This document shows, in pieces, positions 1-6,123 of a DNA stretch of 8,086 nucleotides. Every line of letters begins with the position of its first letter. Position 1 is the stretch's first letter. This DNA is from Fimbriimonadaceae bacterium. GTDB lineage: Bacteria; Armatimonadota; Fimbriimonadia; Fimbriimonadales; Fimbriimonadaceae. The position numbers and the translations under genes are program-made. The notes under the pieces are model-generated. The model saw only the letters and a list, made by a program, of their open reading frames with translations, did not search any database and had not been told where the DNA came from. Location of the stretch: contig CANFJD010000119.1 of NCBI GenBank assembly GCA_947447315.1, forward strand, positions 1 to 8,086, given 5' to 3'.

Positions 1-1
1 G

Positions 2-1219
2 GCGATTCCGTTCCACGTGCTGGATAGTACGCACCCGGATGAGATCAAGCGGGTTGAAGACGGGGGCGACCTAGCCACGACCCTGTTCATCATCGCCTCA
101 AAATCTGGCTCTACCGCCGAACCGACGTCTTTCGATTCTTACTTCTTTGATCGAGTGGGCAAGCCGGAGAATTTCGTGGCCATCACCGACCCAGGTTCTC
201 CTTTCCAAGCTTCGGCGGAAAGTCGTAATTTTCGGAAGGTCTTCCTGAACTACGCTGATATCGGTGGTCGATACTCTGCCCTTTCGCTGTTCGGGATGGT
301 GCCCGCGGCGCTGATGGGGATTGACATTCGGCAGTTTCTCGATCGAGCGGCGCTGTTTGCAGAGCGCCACCAGACTGGTTTTGGCGAGGCATTTCAACTC
401 GGAGCCGCTCTTGGCACTTTGGCCAACGCGGGTCGTGACAAACTTACGTTCCTCACCGATCCAAAGTGGGCCAGCTATGGCCTTTGGCTGGAGCAGCTGA
501 TCGCGGAATCAACCGGTAAGCACGAGAAGGGAATTCTGCCGATTGCCGGAGAAGCCCAGGGGACTCGGGAAGCCTACGGTCTGGATCGGGTGTTTGCTTT
601 TATCGGTCAGCACATCCCTGCCCACGCGGCGGACTTTACGCCAAACCTGTTTGTCTCGCTCAGCGATCCGTACGATCTAGGCGCGGAGTTCCTGCGATGG
701 GAAATTGCAACCGCGATTGCCGGCAAACTTATCGGCATTAACCCGTTCGACCAACCGAATGTGCAGGAGTCGAAGGACATTACGAAGGCGTACCTGAAGC
801 GAATCACGGATGAAGGGGGCTTGCCTCCTCGCGTCATTGACCATGGCCTGCACGAGTTCACCGACGATCTGACACCGGGCGACTACCTCGCGATTCACGC
901 CTACATCCCCGAAACGGCAGCCAACTCGCACCGATTGGCGGAGCTGCAGGCGGAGTTTCGAAACATCTACCGTTGTGCGGTTACGTGCGGATACGGTCCG
1001 CGTTTTCTGCACTCTACGGGCCAATTTCATAAAGGCGGACCAAAATCCGGTCGATTTCTGCAGATTGTGGACACGCCGGCTTGGGATGCCGCCATTCCTG
1101 GTCAAACGGCCAGTTGGGCTCAGTTCGTTGACGCGCAAGCACGCGGCGACCGAGAGGCTCTGGAAGCCCACGGCCTGAAAGTTTTTACCACTACCCTTGA
1201 GAACCTTAGCGACAAATGA
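2..1219 (+). CDS. Phosphoglucose isomerase, probably the C-terminal part of a transaldolase/glucose-6-phosphate isomerase fusion (5' end outside window)
   Basis: This cytoplasmic enzyme interconverts glucose-6-phosphate and fructose-6-phosphate. The frame is open from base 2 with no stop, so the protein begins before the window; the GTG at 17 is an internal valine inside the conserved stretch FHVLDST. About 405 residues are visible. The sugar-phosphate (SIS) loop SKSGST is at visible residues 33-38, followed by ITDPGS, GGRYSALS and GMVPAALMGID. Later come WLEQLIAESTGK, the RWEIATAIAG block (Glu at visible residue 234), INPFDQPNV and the C-terminal HSTGQ...KGGP motif (His at 337). These blocks match the isomerase half of bifunctional transaldolase/phosphoglucose isomerase proteins better than E. 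coli-type Pgi, from memory of the family. The fusion itself cannot be seen because the transaldolase half would lie upstream. The stop overlaps the gnd start by four bases (ATGA), so this is the upstream gene of a pentose phosphate operon. Confidence 0.88.
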   Translation, partial: AIPFHVLDSTHPDEIKRVEDGGDLATTLFIIASKSGSTAEPTSFDSYFFDRVGKPENFVAITDPGSPFQASAESRNFRKVFLNYADIGGRYSALSLFGMVPAALMGIDIRQFLDRAALFAERHQTGFGEAFQLGAALGTLANAGRDKLTFLTDPKWASYGLWLEQLIAESTGKHEKGILPIAGEAQGTREAYGLDRVFAFIGQHIPAHAADFTPNLFVSLSDPYDLGAEFLRWEIATAIAGKLIGINPFDQPNVQESKDITKAYLKRITDEGGLPPRVIDHGLHEFTDDLTPGDYLAIHAYIPETAANSHRLAELQAEFRNIYRCAVTCGYGPRFLHSTGQFHKGGPKSGRFLQIVDTPAWDAAIPGQTASWAQFVDAQARGDREALEAHGLKVFTTTLENLSDK

Positions 1220-2616
1220 GTAACTTGCACGATTTCGGCCTGATTGGTTTGGGCACCATGGGCAAAGCCCTTCTCCTGAACATGCTGGACCACGGTCACA
1301 ACGTGGTTGGCTACAACCGAACCGCGAGTAAGGCGCAGGCGATTGAAGCCGAGACCGGCGGAAAGCTAAAGGTTTACAGCGACATGGAGACGTTCATTAA
1401 GAACATCCGGCGCCCGCGGGCCATCATGCTTCTGGTTACGGCGGGTGCCGCAACCGATGAAGTGATTCAGAGCATGATCCCCTTCCTAGAAGAGGGCGAC
1501 TTTGTGATTGATGGCGGCAACGCTCACTTTCCGGATACCGAGCGTCGGTTGGTGGACTTAGAAGGTCAGGGTTTTGGCTTTATGGGAATGGGGGTCTCTG
1601 GCGGCGAAGAGGGCGCACGCAAGGGCCCAAGCATGATGCCCGGCGGTACGCCGGACCAGTACGCCCGCGTGGCCCCAATCTTCGAAAGCGTTAGCGCTAA
1701 GTTTGACGGAGAGCCATGCGTCGCCCTGATGGGTAATCGGAGTGCCGGGCATTATGTGAAGATGGTTCACAACGGCATTGAGTACGCGATCATGCAGGCC
1801 ATCGCGGAGACGTACGACGCGTTTAGCCGGGGTCAGAATAAGCCCGCGAGCGAGATCGCGGAGATCTTTGGACGATGGAATCAGGACGAGCTTGGCTGCT
1901 TCTTGGTTGAAATTACGCATCAGGTGCTAGCCAAAGTGGATGCGGAAACCGGCAAATCTTTGGTGGACGTTATTTCGGACAAGGCCAAAGCTAAGGGAAC
2001 CGGCAAATGGACCACGCAGGATTCGATGGATATTGGGCTTCCGATTCCCAGCATTGATGCCAGCGTTTCCGCCCGAATGTTGAGTAATTACATTGAGGAG
2101 CGCGCGGTGGCTTCCTCAAAGCTAGGCGGTGGTTCTCCGCTTCCCTATCTCGATTTGTCGGAGCAGGATCTGCACGATGCGTTACTGGCCGTCCAGCTGC
2201 TTTCGTACGCCCAGGGTCTTGCTTTGATCAAGATTGCCAGCGACGATCGCAATTACGAAACGAATCTTGAAACGGTGGCTAAGGTTTGGCGCGCAGGATG
2301 CATTATTCGCAGCTACCAGTTGGAGCCGATTCGGGCCGCATTCGCTGCCGACCCGGGCCTTAAAAATATCTTGCTGGATGATGCTATCGGGGCGAAAGTT
2401 AGCAGCCTCATTCCTGCCCTGCGAAAGGTTGTGAGTGTTTCCGCGCTCAACGGCCTACCAGTTCCGGTTTACGCCTCGGCACTTTCCTACTACGATGGCT
2501 ATCGGTCCCACCGATTGCCCGCAAACCTGATCCAAGGATTGCGCGATCTGTTCGGTGCCCATACCTACGAGCGGCTGGACCGCGAAGGAAACTTCCACAC
2601 CGAGTGGACGGAATGA
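1216..2616 (+). CDS. gnd: 6-phosphogluconate dehydrogenase, decarboxylating (NADP+)
   Basis: Oxidatively decarboxylates 6-phosphogluconate to ribulose-5-phosphate, CO2 and NADPH in the cytoplasm. The 466 residues are full length for the long (dimeric) family. The N-terminal Rossmann fold has GLGTMG at residues 11-16, and NRT at 34-36 supplies the arginine that usually contacts the NADP 2'-phosphate. DGGNAHF follows at 99-105 and the substrate loop SGGEEGARKGPSMMPGG at 128-144. The catalytic block HYVKMVHNGIEY (179-190) holds Lys182, His185, Asn186 and Glu189. KGTGKWT is at 260-266. The tail carries R443 and H449 in RDLFGAHTYE, the residues that reach the neighbouring subunit's substrate phosphate. 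The ATG overlaps the isomerase stop (ATGA, 1216-1219) and only a weak GAG lies upstream, which suggests translational coupling. The stop in turn overlaps the zwf start. No frameshift or missing key residue is seen. Confidence 0.97.
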   Translation: MSNLHDFGLIGLGTMGKALLLNMLDHGHNVVGYNRTASKAQAIEAETGGKLKVYSDMETFIKNIRRPRAIMLLVTAGAATDEVIQSMIPFLEEGDFVIDGGNAHFPDTERRLVDLEGQGFGFMGMGVSGGEEGARKGPSMMPGGTPDQYARVAPIFESVSAKFDGEPCVALMGNRSAGHYVKMVHNGIEYAIMQAIAETYDAFSRGQNKPASEIAEIFGRWNQDELGCFLVEITHQVLAKVDAETGKSLVDVISDKAKAKGTGKWTTQDSMDIGLPIPSIDASVSARMLSNYIEERAVASSKLGGGSPLPYLDLSEQDLHDALLAVQLLSYAQGLALIKIASDDRNYETNLETVAKVWRAGCIIRSYQLEPIRAAFAADPGLKNILLDDAIGAKVSSLIPALRKVVSVSALNGLPVPVYASALSYYDGYRSHRLPANLIQGLRDLFGAHTYERLDREGNFHTEWTE

Positions 2617-4118
2617 CTTTGATGCCCAACTCCAAGAATCCCCCCGCGATTATCGCGATCTTTGGCGCAACCGGCGATTTAACGAAGCGGAAACTCATAC
2701 CCGCTCTTTATAATCTCTTTCTAGATAAGGAATTGCCTTCGCGATTTCTAATCGTTGGCGTTGCGAGGCGCGAAGACCTGGATACGTTCAAGACCAACAT
2801 CAAGGCGGCGCTGGCGGAGTTTTCTCGCCGCGGCGCGCCAGACGATGCGAAGTGGCAAGAATTTGCGTCGCGCGTGCAGTACGTAGTTGGCCAATTCGAG
2901 GATGCTCAGCTGTATGCCGATCTGACGGCAGTGATGAAAGCAGCCGAAGACGAGTGGGGAGCAAAGGCAGCTCGCGTCTACTATCTCAGCGTTCCGCCGG
3001 AGATGTTCGCGCCGATCGCTTCGCACCTCGGGGAGAGCGGATTGGCCAAGGACCGTGAAAACGACCGCGTGGTCATCGAAAAGCCGTTCGGCACCTCGCT
3101 GGCGTCCTCCATTGCCCTAAACGAGACGGTGGGCAAAGGGTTTGAAGAGTCTCAGATCTACCGGATCGACCACTTTTTAGGCAAAGAAACGGTCCAGAAC
3201 ATCCTGGCGATGCGGTTCGGCAACACGCTTTTTGAGCCGATTTGGAATCGTCGGTACGTGGATAACGTGCAGATCACGGTGGCAGAAGACGGTGGGGTTG
3301 GCACTCGCGGCGGTTACTATGACCACAGTGGCGCCCTGCGGGACATGATGCAAAACCACATGATGCAGGTCCTGTGTCTGGTGGCGATGGAACCGTTGGT
3401 GAGCTTTGAAGGCAACGAGATCCGCGATAAAAAAGCGGATGTACTCCGCGCAATTAGGCCGCTAGACATGGCGAATCGGCACAACTGCGCCGTGCGCGGG
3501 CAGTACGGTCCTGGTTACTCGCAGGGCAAACCGGTCCCCGGTTACCGTCAGGAAGTGAACGTCGATCCGCAGAGCAACACGGAATCTTACGTGGCAGTGA
3601 AGCTCTACATCGATAACTGGCGGTGGCAGAATGTGCCGTTCTACTTGCGGACTGGTAAGCGAATGCCGCGGAAGTTGAGTCAGGTGGTCGTTACCTTCAA
3701 CCCGGTCCCCCACGTGATGTTCCCCGAGTCGAGCTACGAGGAGATGGAGCCCAACCGGCTTATCATCAATATCCAGCCCGATGAAGGAATTTCGGTTCGC
3801 CTGCAGGCGAAAGAGCCCGGTAGCCGAATGCGCCTCCGCACGGTCTCGATGGACTTCACCTACGAGGAAGCATTCCACCAGGAGAGTCGAGAGGCCTACG
3901 AGACTTTGCTCCAAGAGGTCATTGAAGGCAGCACCACGTTATTCATGCGCGCTGACCAGGATCGACTGTCCTGGCAGCTCTTCCAGCCGCTCATCGACGC
4001 ATACGAGACCACGAACGCTAGCCAATTCCCCAACCACATGAGTGGAACTTGGGGACCCGAATCGAGCGATGTGATGCTGGCCCGTGACGGCCGCAGCTGG
4101 TACAACCCGATCGCATAA
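2613..4118 (+). CDS. zwf: Glucose-6-phosphate 1-dehydrogenase
   Basis: Oxidises glucose-6-phosphate to 6-phosphogluconolactone with reduction of NADP+, the entry step of the oxidative pentose phosphate pathway. From ATG 2613 it has 501 residues, normal for the family. The dinucleotide motif GATGDLTKRKL is at residues 18-28; VGVARRE provides Arg52/53, expected near the NADP 2'-phosphate; EKPFG is at 156-160. The active-site signature RIDHFLGKE is at 184-192, and the catalytic-base histidine in MQNHMMQ is His249. Three in-frame starts are possible: GTG 2604, ATG 2613 and ATG 2622. ATG 2613 is preferred because it gives an ATGA overlap with the gnd stop, as at the gnd start. ATG 2622 remains possible, since GGACGGA sits about nine bases before it. 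This is the last gene of the plus-strand operon. No opcA or 6-phosphogluconolactonase gene follows; a convergent gene comes next. Confidence 0.97.
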   Translation: MTLMPNSKNPPAIIAIFGATGDLTKRKLIPALYNLFLDKELPSRFLIVGVARREDLDTFKTNIKAALAEFSRRGAPDDAKWQEFASRVQYVVGQFEDAQLYADLTAVMKAAEDEWGAKAARVYYLSVPPEMFAPIASHLGESGLAKDRENDRVVIEKPFGTSLASSIALNETVGKGFEESQIYRIDHFLGKETVQNILAMRFGNTLFEPIWNRRYVDNVQITVAEDGGVGTRGGYYDHSGALRDMMQNHMMQVLCLVAMEPLVSFEGNEIRDKKADVLRAIRPLDMANRHNCAVRGQYGPGYSQGKPVPGYRQEVNVDPQSNTESYVAVKLYIDNWRWQNVPFYLRTGKRMPRKLSQVVVTFNPVPHVMFPESSYEEMEPNRLIINIQPDEGISVRLQAKEPGSRMRLRTVSMDFTYEEAFHQESREAYETLLQEVIEGSTTLFMRADQDRLSWQLFQPLIDAYETTNASQFPNHMSGTWGPESSDVMLARDGRSWYNPIA

Positions 4119-4158
4119 ATAAAAAATCCTCCTTCTTCCAGTTGGAAGAAGGAGGATT
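4119..4158 (-). terminator. Rho-independent terminator of the liv-type operon
   Basis: A perfect 15-bp stem (arms 4125-4139 and 4144-4158) closes a four-base loop (4140-4143). Read on the minus strand, the stem runs straight into a T-rich tract (complement of 4119-4126, TTTTTTAT) and begins 13 bases after the livG stop codon. This is a textbook intrinsic terminator for the minus-strand operon. On the plus strand the same stem starts 6 bases after the zwf stop, but it is followed by CAGAATGG, not by a T run, so it should work poorly as an intrinsic terminator for zwf. Confidence 0.9.
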
Positions 4159-4171
4159 CAGAATGGGTTGG

Positions 4172-4936
4172 CTAGGCTGGTTCGCCCAGGTAGGCGGCGA
4201 TGACTTTGGGGTCGTTTCGGATTTCGTCCGGACCGCCCTGCGCAATTTCTTCGCCGTGATCTAGCACCACGATCTGCTCGCAGAGCGACATCACGAAGCG
4301 CATATCGTGCTCGATGAGGAGAACCGTCAGGCCGAACTGCTCGCGGATGTTGCGGACCATGCCGTTGAGATCCTGCTTTTCTTGCGGGTTCATACCGGCG
4401 GCCGGTTCGTCGAGCAGCAGCAACTTCGGCTGGGTAGCCATGGCGCGCGCGATTTCAAGTCGTCGTTGCATTCCGTAGCTGAGGTCAGCCGAGCAAACGT
4501 GCGCGACGTGATCGAGACTCACCGCCTTTAGCAGTTGCATCGCCTCGGCTTCCAATTCTTTGGTCTCTTTGATCACCGCTGGCGTGTACAGCAGCGACGA
4601 CAGGAGACTGGTCTTATGCCGAAGGAACCCGGCGGTCACTACGTTCTCCAGCACCGACATGCTTTTGAAGAGTCGGATGTTTTGGAACGTTCGACATATC
4701 CCGCGACTCGCGATCTTGTTGGGAGGCGTACCGGCAATCGGCTGCCCCTCGAACAGGATGTCGCCGCTGGTCGGCTTATAGACCCCGGTGATGAGGTTAA
4801 AGCAGGTTGTTTTTCCGGCTCCGTTGGGACCGATCAGGCCAAACAACTGTCCCGGTTGAATCTCGAACGAAACGGCATTAACGGCCGTGAGACCGCCAAA
4901 TCGGATCGTCGCTTCCTTTAGTTGAAGAAGACTCAC
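4172..4936 (-). CDS. livG: ABC transporter ATP-binding protein, LivG type (branched-chain amino acid importer family)
   Basis: The nucleotide-binding subunit that powers the importer from the cytoplasmic side. It has 254 residues, typical for LivG. Walker A GPNGAGKT is at 36-43, the Q-loop glutamine is Gln85 in RTFQNIRLF, the ABC signature LSYGMQRR is at 152-159, Walker B LLLLDEP at 172-178 and the switch histidine is His210 in EHDM. The signature has Met where many LivG proteins have Gln, a tolerated position. The tail (EIRNDPKVIAAYLGE) is the short C-terminal helix characteristic of Liv-family ATPases. The start is GTG 4936, overlapping the livM stop as GTGA, with AGAGG about ten bases upstream. 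The gene ends with TAG just before the operon terminator. The partner ATPase LivF, normally the next gene, is absent. The transported substrate could be branched-chain amino acids, other amino acids, or amide/urea compounds; the ATPase does not tell. Confidence 0.95.
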   Translation of the reverse strand: MSLLQLKEATIRFGGLTAVNAVSFEIQPGQLFGLIGPNGAGKTTCFNLITGVYKPTSGDILFEGQPIAGTPPNKIASRGICRTFQNIRLFKSMSVLENVVTAGFLRHKTSLLSSLLYTPAVIKETKELEAEAMQLLKAVSLDHVAHVCSADLSYGMQRRLEIARAMATQPKLLLLDEPAAGMNPQEKQDLNGMVRNIREQFGLTVLLIEHDMRFVMSLCEQIVVLDHGEEIAQGGPDEIRNDPKVIAAYLGEPA

Positions 4937-6123
4937 GACAGTACCGCCTCTGATTTCTTACCGAGTCGCCGGAACCAATCCCAACTGAACTCAGATTTTC
5001 CAAAGATGCCCTGCGGTCGCAGAAGCATGAGAACAATGAGGGTCACGGCAAAGACCACCAATCGCAATTTCGCGCCTTCTACCAGCGGCACGGCTTTGAC
5101 GGCGGGGATGGCATTCAGTGCCACTCCGAGAATCGCCGCGATGACGATACCGAGGACGACTACTCCCGAATAAAGCATCGCCTTCCGGGAGGCTGCCCCG
5201 TGATAATGCTGCGAAACGTATCGCAGAGCAGCTACCACAAGACCAGTCAGGATGAAGAACGCCGTTATGCCACCAATTGGCATATCCGGAAGATCGCGCA
5301 TCTTTTCCGGAACAAAGAACAGCAGGACCGCCGCCACTACCGCGCCGGTAATGGAACCGGTTCCGCCCAAAACCACCATCGTCACGATGATGAAGCTCAC
5401 GTCCATCGTGAACATGTTGGAAGAGGCAAACCCTTCGAAGTGGGCTAATATTGCGCCCGCGCCTCCCGCCAAAGCCGCCCCGATAACGAATGCCGTCACC
5501 TTGGTCTGAGTCACATTCACACCCATGGCCAGGCTGGCTGTCTCATCTTCTCGCACGGCCAGGAACGTGAGTCCCCGCGCCGTACTTAACAGGTTTCGGC
5601 ATATGGCGATGGCAAAAAATGCAAACAGCCACGCAAGCCATACCGCGGTCACGTGGACGTCGACGCTAAAACCATACGAACCGCCCTTCGTGCCGAACTT
5701 AACGTTATTCGCGACAATGCGAACGATTTCGCCAAAGCCTAAGGTCACGATTGCGAGATAGTCTCCCCGCAAACGCAAAGACGGAACCCCGACCAGGAGC
5801 CCCGCGAAACCCGCCATTACCGCGCCAAAAACCATCATCCCGAGCAGCCACAACAACGGGTTTTTGGCGGCTAGATCCGGGTGAAACAGCGTCGAAATAG
5901 CCGCCGTGTAGGCGCCAACCATGTAAAACGCCGCGTGGCCCATGCTGAACTGGCCGGTGATGCCATTGATCAAGTTCAGGGAAACCGCGAGCGTGACGTA
6001 AAGAGCCGCCAGGACCACAAGTCGCTGGGTGAAATCGTTTCCGCGCGAAAGTTGATCGATGAGGAAAGCTCCGACGATGGCCAGACCAATGCTGCCCAGC
6101 CGTACCGGCCAAAAGCCTTTCAT
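4933..6123 (-). CDS. livM: ABC transporter permease, LivM type, with an extra membrane-segment pair
   Basis: One of the two membrane subunits forming the translocation pore. It has 396 residues, longer than the roughly 300-350 usual for LivM. Family blocks seen are SLNLINGITGQFSMGHAAFY (49-68), RLRGDYLAIVTLGFGEIVRI (117-136), the ATPase-contacting loop ending AVREDETASLAMGVN (189-203), FVIGAALAGGAGAILA (212-227), VVLGGTGSITGAV (250-262) and the final MLLRPQGIFG (366-375). Hydrophobic segments lie at roughly 8-24, 35-55, 62-80, 90-115, 160-178, 208-228, 243-272, 284-303, 317-338 and 354-370. The stretch 278-350, with two hydrophobic segments, sits between the VPE block and the last conserved segment and has no counterpart in ordinary LivM. 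ATG 6123 overlaps the livH stop (ATGA) and is preceded by a strong purine-rich ribosome binding site. The livM stop overlaps the livG GTG. Confidence 0.94.
   Translation of the reverse strand: MKGFWPVRLGSIGLAIVGAFLIDQLSRGNDFTQRLVVLAALYVTLAVSLNLINGITGQFSMGHAAFYMVGAYTAAISTLFHPDLAAKNPLLWLLGMMVFGAVMAGFAGLLVGVPSLRLRGDYLAIVTLGFGEIVRIVANNVKFGTKGGSYGFSVDVHVTAVWLAWLFAFFAIAICRNLLSTARGLTFLAVREDETASLAMGVNVTQTKVTAFVIGAALAGGAGAILAHFEGFASSNMFTMDVSFIIVTMVVLGGTGSITGAVVAAVLLFFVPEKMRDLPDMPIGGITAFFILTGLVVAALRYVSQHYHGAASRKAMLYSGVVVLGIVIAAILGVALNAIPAVKAVPLVEGAKLRLVVFAVTLIVLMLLRPQGIFGKSEFSWDWFRRLGKKSEAVLS

Noticed and set aside
17..19. GTG as the start of the isomerase gene
   Set aside because: It is an internal valine within the conserved FHVLDST block, and the frame is open upstream to base 2.
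677..1171. 164-codon open frame opposite the isomerase gene
   Set aside because: Its composition is Arg/Val-rich with no recognisable domain, and it lies fully opposite well-conserved isomerase motifs, so it is a shadow frame.
2604..2606. GTG as the zwf start
   Set aside because: It lies further inside gnd and adds three non-conserved residues. ATG 2613 repeats the ATGA overlap seen at the gnd start.
3462..3914. 150-codon open frame opposite zwf
   Set aside because: No recognisable domain, and zwf in this region is intact and conserved.
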